Below are positions 27,731 through 37,505 of a stretch of DNA of 64,000 nucleotides, piece by piece. Position numbers and translations under genes: made by a program. How positions within the stretch are numbered: position 1 is the stretch's first letter; each line of letters starts with the position of its first letter. This DNA is from Brachionus manjavacas (lineage: Eukaryota; Rotifera; Eurotatoria; Ploima; Brachionidae), in the NCBI GenBank assembly GCA_019054805.1, contig JAHQIY010000021.1, forward strand, positions 1,066,501-1,130,500, read 5' to 3'. The notes below the pieces were generated by a model, which had not been told where the DNA came from, made no database searches, and saw only the letters and a list, made by a program, of their open reading frames with translations.

Positions 27731-29197
27731 TTATTGGTTTAAATACATTAATACATAAGGGCTGGCAAAAAATAGCAATATTATGCAAGCACTAACCACT
27801 AACAAGGCTATATTTATGCTTTTGCTTTTAATAATTGTATGTTGATTTTGCACGCTTGTGTGTGTATTAAAATACATGGTATAAATTACTGGCATAAAGT
27901 ATAGTAATTGCAGTATGGTAGAAATTATTATAACTACTACAACGTAGTAATTGCTTGCTAGTAGTGCCGCGTTTATAATTGCATATTTACTGCTAAAGCC
28001 AATGGTAAAAGGTGTACCTACTAACGAAAGTGCCCCTAATGTAAATGCAAATGCGGTTATGGGCATTTGTTTGGCTATACCTTTTAGTTGATCTATGTTG
28101 TAAATATGTGCTAAGCTTATAAAAGCGCCGGCGGCAAAAAACAAAGCAATTTTAGAAAAAGCATGTGCCAGTATATGTAAATAGGCGGCCGATACTCCAG
28201 CAGGGGTTAAAATTAAACCTGCCACCACAATATAGCTTAATTGCGATACCGTAGAATAAGCCAACATTTTTTTTATACTGTTTTGAAAAATAGCCACAGA
28301 AGACCCAATAATTATAGTAGCCAACGGTATTGTAATAACTATATAGTACAGCCAGCTTTGGGTTAACATGTTGTATAAATAGTTAATTCCGTAGATTTCG
28401 TTAATAACTTTTAGCATAATAAAAACACCGCTTTTTACCACTGCAACGGCGTGTAACAACGCACTTACTGGGGTAGGGGCAACCATTGCGTTAGGCAACC
28501 AAATGTGTACCGGCATTATTCCTGCTTTTGCTACACCAAACATAAACAACAAAAAGCTTACAAATACTGCTAATTGCGATAATCCTATACCGTATAATAT
28601 ACCGTTAACATTGTAATTAGTGTGGTTAGCCCAAACTAAAATTGTTACTATACCAGCTAAAAATAAAGTTACCGATGTTACGGTTAACGTATATAAATAA
28701 GTTTTAACGTTGGCTTTTGTGGCTTGTGTGTAGTAAAAGCCCACTAACGGCAAAGTGGCTAGTGTTAAAATTTCGTAAAATATAAACGATGTTACCAAGT
28801 TTCCGCTAAAAGCTATGCAATTGGTGGCAAATATAGATAACGAAAAAAAGCTAAAAAATATACTTTGCTTGTTAGATTTATACGCTCTTAAATAGCCTAC
28901 AGTATATATTATGCTTATTATCCATAAAAAATTTACCATTAATGCAAATGCAATGTTTATTTTGCTTAAGGTAAAATATATATTAATATTGCTAAACGTT
29001 ATTATAGTTATAGTTGCTTGCAAATAATTGTTATTAATATACTGCACTAATAATATTAAGCTAAGCACAAAACTAACTACGGCTAATGTGGTATTTGTGG
29101 TGTCTCTGGTGTTGGGGTGTTTGTGTAAAAACAGCACAACAAATGTGGTTAACAAAGGCACTAGCAAGGTTAAAGCTAAAATTAGGGTTATATTCAT
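27731..29197 (-). CDS. Mrp antiporter large subunit, MrpD/NuoM-like
   Basis: A 488-residue polytopic protein of the antiporter-like family. Conserved features are the membrane Glu in SFIFYEILTLATLPLVGF, the Lys in GVAKAGIMPVHIWLPNAM, and the following APTPVSALLHAVAVVKSGV, a strong family signature. Two nearly abutting genes flank it (2 bases from the MrpD gene at 29200, 15 bases before the next). It translocates H+ or Na+ as part of the complex. It could equally be called an MrpA N-terminal-type subunit. Confidence 0.88.
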   Translation of the reverse strand: MNITLILALTLLVPLLTTFVVLFLHKHPNTRDTTNTTLAVVSFVLSLILLVQYINNNYLQATITIITFSNINIYFTLSKINIAFALMVNFLWIISIIYTVGYLRAYKSNKQSIFFSFFSLSIFATNCIAFSGNLVTSFIFYEILTLATLPLVGFYYTQATKANVKTYLYTLTVTSVTLFLAGIVTILVWANHTNYNVNGILYGIGLSQLAVFVSFLLFMFGVAKAGIMPVHIWLPNAMVAPTPVSALLHAVAVVKSGVFIMLKVINEIYGINYLYNMLTQSWLYYIVITIPLATIIIGSSVAIFQNSIKKMLAYSTVSQLSYIVVAGLILTPAGVSAAYLHILAHAFSKIALFFAAGAFISLAHIYNIDQLKGIAKQMPITAFAFTLGALSLVGTPFTIGFSSKYAIINAALLASNYYVVVVIIISTILQLLYFMPVIYTMYFNTHTSVQNQHTIIKSKSINIALLVVSACIILLFFASPYVLMYLNQ

Positions 29198-29199
29198 GG

Positions 29200-30705
29200 T
29201 TATATTTGCAAACTATTATTAGAAATTATATTAATTATGTTAAACACTACATTAGGCATAAAGGTTAAAGTTATATTTATTGCTATAATTATAAAAACCG
29301 CCAAATACATATAAAAAGGTACATTGTTAATTACAATGTTTGTGTTTTGTTGTTCTTGCGGTTTAATAGATGGTTGCCATAAATGAAACAACACTTTAAA
29401 GCCATAACCCAAACTAATAACCGAAGCCACCAATACTAACGCAGTATAAACATATAACTGGCTACCAATTAATGCGTAAATTAATTGCAATTTAGCAAAA
29501 AACATTAAACTAGGAGGCAACGCTATTAACGAAAACACCCCAAACACAATAGCAAAAAATGTTACAGGAATTTTATGCCCAACACCTTGTAATTTATTTA
29601 AATTGGTAGTGCCAAATTGCACTTGTAGTATACCTGCTAGCAAAAACAAGCTAACCTTAACCAAAGCATGTGCCACAATTAACAACAAAGCGGCCGAACT
29701 TGCTTGCTTAGTATTTATTGCTAAAGCTAACATTATAAAACCTATTTGCGATAACGAAGAAAGTGCAAGAAGTTCTTTAAAATTATTGGTTTTAGTGGCC
29801 CACAAACCAAATACAAAACTGCTACACAAGGCAAGTACGGCGGTAACTTGCAACAGGGCATCTACTTTTATAGAGTTATTAATACCTAGCATTATAATTA
29901 TTATTTTTATAAATACATAAATACTGGTTTTGCTAGATACTCCAGAAAAAAACGCCGTGGCACTAACCGGTGCATTTTTATACACGCTAGGTAGCCAAAA
30001 CGCTAACGGAAAAACCGCAATTTTTATTATTAAACCCACAAAAATAAACAACATACCTATAGCTAACGCATAGTTAAAACTTGCTTGCTGAATAGACAAC
30101 GCTAAAGTGGTTATGTTTAATGTGCCGTATAGTACATACAAAAAACCTATACCAAATACATAAAACGAAGCCCCAATAGTGCCTATTATTAAATAATTAA
30201 AAGCAGATAAATACGCTTTTTTAGTGCTAGACATAGAAATTAAAATATACGAAGTTAACGCAGAAATTTCTATAAATACAAATAAATTAAAAGCATCGTT
30301 AGTGGCAATTATACCCATAAACCCAGCTATGTTTAGTAAAAAAACCACATTAAACAAGTAATAGCGGTTAAACCCAACCTGATAAATGGTAAGCTTATAA
30401 TTATACAACGAAACCAAAAACGCTATTACACTTATTAGCAAAATAAATACAGCGTTTAAATAATCTACTTTGTACTCTATACCAAAAGGGGCAATAAAAC
30501 TGCCAAAGAAGTAGTGATATACGTTGTTATCTTTTAAAAAATATAATATTAGCAAACTAAATACCACTAAAAATAAAGTAGTTAGGTTGGTTAATATATA
30601 CGATATTTTATTGTTTTTAAAAAACACCATAACTAAAGCCATAGTTATTGGCACTATAACTATTAGTGGTAGCAAAATTTCTATTAAATAAGCGTTTAGT
30701 TGCAT
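29200..30705 (-). CDS. mrpD: Mrp antiporter subunit D
   Basis: A 501-residue polytopic membrane protein. It has the family Glu in LFVFIEISALTSYILI, the Lys-bearing helix with KIAVFPLAFWLPSVYKNAP, and the signature PVSATAFFSGVSSKTSIYV. Position directly after MrpC matches the canonical B-C-D order, so this is the best candidate for true MrpD. It forms an ion-conducting module of the Na+(or K+)/H+ antiporter in the inner membrane. Confidence 0.9.
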   Translation of the reverse strand: MQLNAYLIEILLPLIVIVPITMALVMVFFKNNKISYILTNLTTLFLVVFSLLILYFLKDNNVYHYFFGSFIAPFGIEYKVDYLNAVFILLISVIAFLVSLYNYKLTIYQVGFNRYYLFNVVFLLNIAGFMGIIATNDAFNLFVFIEISALTSYILISMSSTKKAYLSAFNYLIIGTIGASFYVFGIGFLYVLYGTLNITTLALSIQQASFNYALAIGMLFIFVGLIIKIAVFPLAFWLPSVYKNAPVSATAFFSGVSSKTSIYVFIKIIIIMLGINNSIKVDALLQVTAVLALCSSFVFGLWATKTNNFKELLALSSLSQIGFIMLALAINTKQASSAALLLIVAHALVKVSLFLLAGILQVQFGTTNLNKLQGVGHKIPVTFFAIVFGVFSLIALPPSLMFFAKLQLIYALIGSQLYVYTALVLVASVISLGYGFKVLFHLWQPSIKPQEQQNTNIVINNVPFYMYLAVFIIIAINITLTFMPNVVFNIINIISNNSLQI

Positions 30706-30709
30706 TTTG

Positions 30710-31075
30710 TTATTTATTTTGTTGGTTAATGGTTATTATTTCTTCTTCGTTTAACGTATTATAGTTTTTATAAATTTTATACATTAAAGCACAAGCTACC
30801 GATGTAGTGGCTATACCAACCACAATTGCGGTTAACATTAATACATGTGGCAATGGATTTGCCAATAGTTGTTGTGCGTTGCTAGGGTTAAAAATAGGGG
30901 CTTTAGAGTTAGATATACTGGCAGTAAATACATAAAAAACTACAATACCACTTTGAAAAAGAGCCAACCCCAAAACCTTAACCAATAAATTTTTATTAGT
31001 TATTATTACATACAAACCAGCCATAAACATAACAAAACATATAACGTATACATAGTTAAAAGCTAAAATATGCAT
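30710..31075 (-). CDS. mrpC: Mrp antiporter subunit C (NuoK-like)
   Basis: A 121-residue protein with three membrane helices, homologous to NuoK. The pattern GLYVIITNKNLLVKVLGLALFQSGIVVFY and the ending TAIVVGIATTSVACALMYKIY with short acidic tail are typical. It lies 4 bases before mrpD and 21 bases after the MrpB-like gene; an AGGAG site precedes the start. Confidence 0.92.
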   Translation of the reverse strand: MHILAFNYVYVICFVMFMAGLYVIITNKNLLVKVLGLALFQSGIVVFYVFTASISNSKAPIFNPSNAQQLLANPLPHVLMLTAIVVGIATTSVACALMYKIYKNYNTLNEEEIITINQQNK

Positions 31076-31096
31076 TTTTATTCTCCTTTTTATTTT

Positions 31097-32113
31097 TTAT
31101 TTGTTTTGTAATTGTTGGTAAAATTTACTGGTAATTATTAACATTGCACTAAATACGGTTATACCAACGCCGGCTTCTATACTTAATAAACCATAATGGT
31201 AAGAATGTTGTGGGTTGTTGCCAAATACAATGTAATCTAAAAAAGTTTTACCCATTAACATAGTAACTATACCAGTACCAACGTAAATAAGGGCACCAAA
31301 CGCTAACATATAAACCTGATGCTTAATGGAAAGCATAGCATAATGGTTAGATGCTTTTAATACAATAAACAAAATATACGGCGTTGCCATTATTACCCCT
31401 GCCTGAAAACCACCACCAGGCCCGTAATCGCCATGTAATTGCACGTATATAGCAAATAATAAAACTATAGGCATTAAAGCCAATATTGCAGATGTTTGCA
31501 CGTAGTTAAAATCTTTGTAATATCTAACCACAGGCTCGGGGGTAGGTTCGGTTTTAAAGCTTTTATTTTTTAATATGGTTAACACGCCCAAGGCCGCTAT
31601 TGCTATTACTATGGTTTCGCCCATGGTATCAAAACCCCTAAAGCTACCTAGCACCATAGTTACAATGTTTGGTACTTTGTACACATTGTAGCTTTCTGTA
31701 GTGTAGGCGTTGTAAACATAATTGTGGCTAGGGTTGTATAAACTATTAAATTGCGGTATATGTAGCATAGATAACAATAAACCTATACCAACCAAAGCAA
31801 AACTACCAAACAAAAGCACTTTGCCGTGCAATTTAAACGTATAGTTAGTAGATTGTACATTATTATAATTATAATAATTATATTGATTGGTTAGCTTAAG
31901 GGTAATTAAAAACAATACGGTAGCTATGCCAGAGCCTATGGCAATTTCGGTAAAGGCAACATCTAAAGCGTTGGTTATTATATAAATTATTGCACTAAAA
32001 AAAGATATAAAGCCACTAATAATAATTTTTATAAAAATATCTTTTACATATACAATTGCAATAACAAAAATTAATAACAGTACTATAAAAAATAATAATA
32101 GTATATCTTGCAT
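31097..32113 (-). CDS. mrpB: Mrp antiporter subunit B fused to MrpA C-terminal (DUF4040-like) domain
   Basis: A 338-residue membrane protein with two parts. Residues 1-85 (ALDVAFTEIAIGSGIATVLFLITL) are the DUF4040/NuoJ-like domain normally at the C-terminus of MrpA. The C-terminal part from about residue 200 is MrpB, with HGDYGPGGGFQAGVIMATPYI and LDYIVFG. The middle (about 100-190) has further helices including GFDTMGETIVIAIAALGVL, the MrpA-tail/MbhE-type segment. This explains where part of MrpA went. It starts 2 bases after the mrpG stop. Confidence 0.88.
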   Translation of the reverse strand: MQDILLLFFIVLLLIFVIAIVYVKDIFIKIIISGFISFFSAIIYIITNALDVAFTEIAIGSGIATVLFLITLKLTNQYNYYNYNNVQSTNYTFKLHGKVLLFGSFALVGIGLLLSMLHIPQFNSLYNPSHNYVYNAYTTESYNVYKVPNIVTMVLGSFRGFDTMGETIVIAIAALGVLTILKNKSFKTEPTPEPVVRYYKDFNYVQTSAILALMPIVLLFAIYVQLHGDYGPGGGFQAGVIMATPYILFIVLKASNHYAMLSIKHQVYMLAFGALIYVGTGIVTMLMGKTFLDYIVFGNNPQHSYHYGLLSIEAGVGITVFSAMLIITSKFYQQLQNK

Positions 32114-32115
32114 GG

Positions 32116-32457
32116 TTACTCGTTAGGGTTAGATGTTTCTGTGTTTATATCTTGCAAAGCTTTGCTTACTAAATTGTTTTTTACCACTAAGGCCTGCATA
32201 AAACTATAACAAGCAGGGGCACTAATTAAAACTACAACAATAGTTAATAGTAAAACTTTTAGGCTAGCTAAAGCAAACCCAATGCTTAACATTACGCTAA
32301 TTGCAATTAAAGGTACGCCCATGGTATCTATTAGGCCTAGTGCGTGTTGTTTGGTGTAAACATCTGGCATTTTAAATACGCCAATGGTGGCAACGGCAAT
32401 AAAAAATATTCCGCTTAACATAAAAAACCATTTTAGTAGTAGTAAAGCAATATCCAT
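32116..32457 (-). CDS. mrpG: Mrp antiporter subunit G
   Basis: A 113-residue protein with three membrane helices. The MrpG/PhaG signature is visible in IAVATIGVFKMPDVYTKQHALGLIDTMGVPLI. It precedes the MrpB-like gene by 2 bases and follows mrpF by 18 bases. Confidence 0.92.
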   Translation of the reverse strand: MDIALLLLKWFFMLSGIFFIAVATIGVFKMPDVYTKQHALGLIDTMGVPLIAISVMLSIGFALASLKVLLLTIVVVLISAPACYSFMQALVVKNNLVSKALQDINTETSNPNE

Positions 32458-32475
32458 AGCAGGGTTTTATCCATT

Positions 32476-32745
32476 TTATTTATTAGGGTTGTTGTTTTTT
32501 AAATTAATTTTTAAATACTTGCTTATAGCCAAGGTAGAAGTAAAACTTAACAATGCATATAATAGTACAATATCCATATAAACGGCGTTATTGGTGTAAA
32601 CTAAAAACAACATTAAAAACACAATAACTAAAGAGTTAAAGCTAATTATAAGCTGTACTTTTTCTATGGGTTTTTGGGCAATAAAAAAAGCTATTACAAA
32701 TGCAATTATTATTACAGAAATACAAATTAAGCCAAATAGTATCAT
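32476..32745 (-). CDS. mrpF: Mrp antiporter subunit F
   Basis: An 89-residue protein with three membrane helices and the MrpF/PhaF-type features: an early charged KPIEKVQ loop and DIVLLYALLSFTSTLAISKYL near the end. It lies 4 bases after mrpE and 18 before mrpG, fixing its identity by order as well. Confidence 0.9.
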   Translation of the reverse strand: MILFGLICISVIIIAFVIAFFIAQKPIEKVQLIISFNSLVIVFLMLFLVYTNNAVYMDIVLLYALLSFTSTLAISKYLKINLKNNNPNK

Positions 32746-32749
32746 AGTG

Positions 32750-33226
32750 TTAAATATCTTTTGTGTTGTTGGGTTCTAGTTCTTTATTTTTAATAAACAT
32801 GGTGTTTTGCAGTATGCCGTCTTGGCTGTGTTCGTCTAACGAATGTATAACATAAACCTTAGAAGACACATACAAAACCAATGTACCTGGGGTTAGCGTT
32901 ATAGAATTAGCCAAGTTAACTAATAACGATTTACACTCCATTACATTTTCTACTTTTATAATTTTTGGATTTATTTTATTGCTTAAAATAACCTTTGCCA
33001 CATGAATATTAGCTAAAATTATTTCTTTAACCATATACGGAATATAAAAAAACACGTACTCTAAACGTTTAACGTTAAAACCTAAGTGGTAGTTAAGTTT
33101 AAAATTAGTTTGTTGTATTAAAATTAGTATTACAATAATAAACAATAAACCCGGAATTAAAGGCAATGCCGTTAATAAACCAGATAACGCAAACCATAAA
33201 ATTACTAAAAATATACCAACAAACAT
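32750..33226 (-). CDS. mrpE: Mrp antiporter subunit E
   Basis: A 158-residue protein with two or three N-terminal membrane helices and a cytoplasmic domain. The region NSITLTPGTLVLYV is the MrpE signature, followed by VIHSLDEHSQDG. It is the first gene of the eight-gene minus-strand operon E-F-G-B-C-D-D'-D''. The operon exchanges cytoplasmic Na+ or K+ for H+ and supports pH and ion balance. Its 5' end faces the divergent virus-derived module across 226 bases. Confidence 0.9.
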   Translation of the reverse strand: MFVGIFLVILWFALSGLLTALPLIPGLLFIIVILILIQQTNFKLNYHLGFNVKRLEYVFFYIPYMVKEIILANIHVAKVILSNKINPKIIKVENVMECKSLLVNLANSITLTPGTLVLYVSSKVYVIHSLDEHSQDGILQNTMFIKNKELEPNNTKDI

Positions 33227-33452
33227 TTTAAGTTTTCCTTTTTTGCATAATGGTTAATTTTTGGCTATAAATATGGGTTACAGTATAGCCTTGTGTACAA
33301 ATTTGCATAATAAAAAAATATATAATAGTATATTAGCAGGTTTAGTAAGATATGTAAATAATCTTATTACAACTTATACTTACAAGTGTTTTTATAAGCG
33401 TTTGTATCTTTATTATTTTATCATAAATTTCTTTAATAAACATTTAATAGTT

Positions 33453-35027
33453 ATGAAAAAAAACACCACGCTAATAAGTAATAAAATTAGTTATTTGCAA
33501 TTTACTAAACAATATTTGTATATACGCACTAAAAATAATTTAGTAAATAATTTTACTTTAAATGCCGAACAAAAATATATATACCAACAAACCACTGCAC
33601 AGTTTAAAAGTATAAACAATAACCGTATATTGGTTTTAAAACCCAGACAAATAGGCAGTACTACATTTTTTTGTAGTTATAGTTTTTACAAAACGTTTTT
33701 ACATAGTGGGTTAAAAACTTTTGTGTTATCGCACAGGCAGTCTAGCACTAATAATTTGTTTGATATTATATTGCGTTTTTATACAAAATTACCAGAAGAC
33801 AACCAAACAAAAGCCTTAATTACCAGAAATAAATCTATAGTATTTAGCCAGCAAGATAGTGCTTATAATTTTGCTACGGCGGGTTCTAAAGAAGTTGGCA
33901 GGGGCGATACTATTCAGTTTTTTCATGGTAGCGAAGTAGCCTTTTGGCCTAATGCCAGTAATCATATTGCATCGGTTTTATCTGCAGTGCCTACTAAAAA
34001 TAGCCATGTGTTTTTAGAAAGTACTTCGGCAGGCCCCAGTGGTGCTTTTTACGATTTATGCATGGATGCTATAAGCAACAAAAACGGTTACAAATTAATT
34101 TTTATTCCGTGGTTTTGGCATAAAGATTATAGCACAAAAAACAACAACATTAATGTGCTAGATTTACCTAAAGATTGGCTAGAATATAAAAACACTTACG
34201 GTTTAAGCAACAACCAGTTAATTTGGGCTTATAATCAAAATTCTATGTTAAGCCTTAATAACCAAAATAATTCGCCCAGCAATGTATTTTTTAAAGAATA
34301 CCCTGCTTCGGTGCAAGAAGCCTTTAAGTATAGCAATAATAATAATTTAATTCAGGCAAGCGATTTACAAAATCAGGCGTTAGATAAAAATTTTAGTAGC
34401 GTATTGCACAATAATAAGTACGATTTATTTTGCGAACAACTAAAAAGCCAACCAATAATACTAGGCGTAGATATGGCCTACGGTGGCGAAGATAGTTGCT
34501 ATATTATAGATAGAATGGGTAGTTTTATAGGCTTTAACGTTAATACCAAAATAAACACTAAAAACACTATGCACATTGTTGGTTTAATTAAACAATACGT
34601 AGAAAAATTTAATTGCACCAACATTTTTATAGATGTTGCCGGCGGGGGCGTTGGCGTGTGCGACAGACTAGCAGAAATTGGTATTTACGCTAATAAAGTT
34701 CATTTTGCTTCTGCCCCAACTAACAAGCAAAAATTTGTTAACATTAGGGCAGAAATGTGGTATGCAGTTAAAAATTTTATACAAAACAACGGTTTTATTA
34801 TTAACGATAGTTGGATTTTGCACCAGTTAAGCAATGTTGGCTTTTTTTATACATCTAGCGGGCAAATACAGTTGCAATCTAAAGATGAAATAAAAAAATT
34901 GCTTAAATATTCGCCAGATGCAGGCGATGCTATAGCTTTAACCTTTGCTAAAGAAATTTACGCCAATAAAATTATAAAAACTGTAACTAACTATAACGGC
35001 AACCTTTACAACCCTTTAAATTTTTAA
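33453..35027 (+). CDS. Phage terminase large subunit (TerL)
   Basis: A 524-residue DNA-packaging motor protein of the podovirus-type module. The N-terminal ATPase has the RILVLKPRQIGSTTF nucleotide-binding loop region and a Walker B-like stretch in the GRGDTIQFFHGSEVAFW area. The C-terminal RuvC-like nuclease has acidic residues in LGVDMAYGGEDS, FIDVAGGGVGV and SPDAGDAIAL. An upstream in-frame ATG at 33261 exists, but family-like sequence starts near 33453. The portal gene follows after 99 bases. Confidence 0.88.
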   Translation: MKKNTTLISNKISYLQFTKQYLYIRTKNNLVNNFTLNAEQKYIYQQTTAQFKSINNNRILVLKPRQIGSTTFFCSYSFYKTFLHSGLKTFVLSHRQSSTNNLFDIILRFYTKLPEDNQTKALITRNKSIVFSQQDSAYNFATAGSKEVGRGDTIQFFHGSEVAFWPNASNHIASVLSAVPTKNSHVFLESTSAGPSGAFYDLCMDAISNKNGYKLIFIPWFWHKDYSTKNNNINVLDLPKDWLEYKNTYGLSNNQLIWAYNQNSMLSLNNQNNSPSNVFFKEYPASVQEAFKYSNNNNLIQASDLQNQALDKNFSSVLHNNKYDLFCEQLKSQPIILGVDMAYGGEDSCYIIDRMGSFIGFNVNTKINTKNTMHIVGLIKQYVEKFNCTNIFIDVAGGGVGVCDRLAEIGIYANKVHFASAPTNKQKFVNIRAEMWYAVKNFIQNNGFIINDSWILHQLSNVGFFYTSSGQIQLQSKDEIKKLLKYSPDAGDAIALTFAKEIYANKIIKTVTNYNGNLYNPLNF

Positions 35028-35126
35028 GGTTTTATTGCCTTAAAACCATAAAATTTTAAAAATTTTTACCCTTACTTACAAACCCTTTAAAAATAAGCAA
35101 TTTTTTAATACTAGGAAAATAAAATT

Positions 35127-36593
35127 ATGGATAACAATTGTAGTTATATTATAGCTTTATACAATAAGCTAGTGCAAGAGCGTGTTTCGTTAGAACATTT
35201 GTGGCACCAAGTAGATACTTACATAAAACCTTACAGCGTTAATAATAACAAAAACATATTGTACGATTCTACCGCCACTTTTGCCGCAGAAACGTTGGTT
35301 TCTGGTATTTGGTCTTTTATTAGTAACAGTGCAGAAAGTTGGTTTTTTTTAACCAACAAAAACCCTAACTTTAAAAACAATACCAACTTTAGTAATTGGC
35401 TATTGCAGGCAGATGAAATTTTAAAAAACAGTTTATGTAACTCTAGCAACAGTTTTTATGCAAAATCTTACGAATTTTACTTTGATTTAGTATGCTACGG
35501 CACCGCTATTTTTAGCGTTATAGAAGACATTAACAACAAAAAAATTAACCATAATACCTGCAATATTTATAACACTTATTTGTATAACCATGGGGCAGAA
35601 GTAGATACGGTAATTTCTAAACTTTATTTAACGCCACTGCAAGCCATAGAAAAATTTGGTAGCAATAACGTTAGTAGCCATATTGTGCAGTTAGCCAATA
35701 AAAACGATAATTCTTTATTGTTGTTTTTACAAGCGGTATTGCCTAGCAAATATTTAAAAAACAACAAGCTTAAACCAATTAAAATGCCCTATGCTTGCTT
35801 GTATATAGATACCCACAGCAATATGGTGGTAAAGCAGGGCGGTTTTTATAGTTTTCCGTATATGATAACCCGTTGGTATACCAATACCAACCAACTATAC
35901 GGCGTAAGCCCAGCTATTAACAGCTTGCCAGATATTAAAATGTTAAATTCTATTGCTAAAACTATTATTGCTTCGGCTCAAAAACAGGTAGACCCTCCAA
36001 TTTTAGCCCCAAACGAAGCCGTGGTTAGCGGTATTAAAACTTTACCAGGGGGCGTAATTTATGGGGCAATAGACCCCATTAGTGGCAACCAACTTATAAA
36101 ACCGTTAAATATTGGGGCAGATACCTCGGGGGCGTATAACTTACAACAGCAAATAAAACTTAGTTTGTTGCAGGCGTTTTATAATCAGTTGTTATCTTAT
36201 AATTACAACAGCAACGCCACTGCTACCGAAGTACTTGCCGTTAACGACCAAAAGCTAAGGCTACTAGGTGCAAAAATAGCAACACTACAAGCAGAGTTTT
36301 TATACCCTTTATTAAAAAGGCAATTGCAATTATTGTTATCTTTAAATTTACTACCGCCTTTGCCTGTAGATATTGCTAATAACTTTACAATTAACGATAT
36401 AGATGTAGATTTTACCGGAGCATGGAATAAGTATCAAAAATTATTAAACAACGTTAATTTGCAAGATTTAGTTAAGTCTATTAATACCGTAATGCCGTTT
36501 GACTCTACCGTGGCAAGCAAAGTTAACTGGCTAGAGGTTTTAAAAGTAATTTTAGATAACAACGGTTTAAATAAAAATTTATTTAACTTTTAA
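35127..36593 (+). CDS. Phage portal (head-to-tail connector), T7 type
   Basis: A 488-residue portal protein of the podovirus head-tail connector family, which forms the dodecameric ring through which DNA is packaged. Family features are the N-terminal LEHLWHQVDTYIKPY and DSTATFAAETLVSGIWSF stretches, the tube region TRWYTNTNQLYGVSPAIN, and the long helix with TATEVLAVNDQKLRLLG. An acceptable AGG ribosome site lies 10 bases before the ATG. Confidence 0.88.
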   Translation: MDNNCSYIIALYNKLVQERVSLEHLWHQVDTYIKPYSVNNNKNILYDSTATFAAETLVSGIWSFISNSAESWFFLTNKNPNFKNNTNFSNWLLQADEILKNSLCNSSNSFYAKSYEFYFDLVCYGTAIFSVIEDINNKKINHNTCNIYNTYLYNHGAEVDTVISKLYLTPLQAIEKFGSNNVSSHIVQLANKNDNSLLLFLQAVLPSKYLKNNKLKPIKMPYACLYIDTHSNMVVKQGGFYSFPYMITRWYTNTNQLYGVSPAINSLPDIKMLNSIAKTIIASAQKQVDPPILAPNEAVVSGIKTLPGGVIYGAIDPISGNQLIKPLNIGADTSGAYNLQQQIKLSLLQAFYNQLLSYNYNSNATATEVLAVNDQKLRLLGAKIATLQAEFLYPLLKRQLQLLLSLNLLPPLPVDIANNFTINDIDVDFTGAWNKYQKLLNNVNLQDLVKSINTVMPFDSTVASKVNWLEVLKVILDNNGLNKNLFNF

Positions 36594-36613
36594 CAACAAG
36601 GAGCAACCCCACT

Positions 36614-36910
36614 ATGAATACCGGATTTCAATGGCTATTAAACAACTTTAAAGGCAATAAAAGCGTGCAAGTGCAACAAGCGTTTGCCCATGTTTTTAAT
36701 GTTAACCACACCAACGCACAACTAGTACTGCAAGATCTTTGCTTATACTGTAATTTTAATTCTTCTAGCTTTGTTAAAAACGACCCCACAGCCACCGCTT
36801 TTAACGAAGGTGCCAGAGACGTTTTATTGCATATTTTACAACTTAGTAATATTAGCACGGCTTGTTTACTTAAAGTGCAACAACAATTACAAAACAACAA
36901 CTATAACTAA
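36614..36910 (+). CDS. Small protein of the virus module, unknown
   Basis: A 98-residue protein located between portal and scaffold, with an AAGGAG ribosome site. It looks helical (AFHVF-like N-terminal helix, then DPTATAFNEGARDVLLHILQL). Many T7-like and related modules have a short gene of this size and place, with similar NEGxR helices, of unknown role. I do not assign a function. Confidence 0.7.
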   Translation: MNTGFQWLLNNFKGNKSVQVQQAFAHVFNVNHTNAQLVLQDLCLYCNFNSSSFVKNDPTATAFNEGARDVLLHILQLSNISTACLLKVQQQLQNNNYN

Positions 36911-36932
36911 CCAACCAAGGATAACAAATAAA

Positions 36933-37445
36933 ATGACAGAAACCATACTAAAAACCGTATTTGATATTTTAAACGATAATAAAATTAACCCAGAAACCAT
37001 AACCTTAGTTACCAACCAGCTAAGTAACACATTGCAACAAACCACTACACATCAAGCCGATGATAACAATATAGATTTAGATGTTTTACAAAAAAAATTG
37101 CAAAATCTGTGGGAACAAGACTACGAAGCAAATTCGTTACTAGTTAAGCGAGCCTTAGATTGGTTACAATTTAGCAATAACAACAACCAAGAAGAAAACG
37201 CCAATTGCGAAGTAGACGTAGTTTTAAAGCTATTACAACTAGGTAAGTTAGTAAGCGAAGACGTTAACCTACAAGGTAATAACTCTGCTAATAGCACCTT
37301 AACCAAACAACAAGCCATTAACGAACGCAATAAACTAATAAATAATAAAGAGTTTATGCAAGCAATTAACAACAACGCTAGTTTAAATCATAAACACGCA
37401 CTAGAGCAACTAAATAAATTAAACTCTATAATTGCTAACTATTAA
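36933..37445 (+). CDS. Scaffold-like protein of the virus module
   Basis: A 170-residue acidic, helical protein directly before the major capsid gene, the usual place for a scaffolding protein. The C-terminus (NNKEFMQAINNNASLNHKHALEQLNKL) resembles the short C-terminal helix pattern of podovirus scaffolds and capsid assembly proteins. The ATG at 36933 is preferred over a much earlier in-frame one at 36771 that lies inside the preceding gene. Confidence 0.7.
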   Translation: MTETILKTVFDILNDNKINPETITLVTNQLSNTLQQTTTHQADDNNIDLDVLQKKLQNLWEQDYEANSLLVKRALDWLQFSNNNNQEENANCEVDVVLKLLQLGKLVSEDVNLQGNNSANSTLTKQQAINERNKLINNKEFMQAINNNASLNHKHALEQLNKLNSIIANY

Positions 37446-37505
37446 TTTTAACTTTTTAATCATATTTTACATTAACCATATATTTTTATAACCATAGGAG
37501 CATAT

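Noticed and set aside
33261-33452. Extended N-terminus of the terminase from ATG 33261
   Set aside because: The extra 64 residues are hydrophobic/Tyr-rich, have no ribosome site, and lie in the divergent promoter region; family-like sequence starts after 33453.
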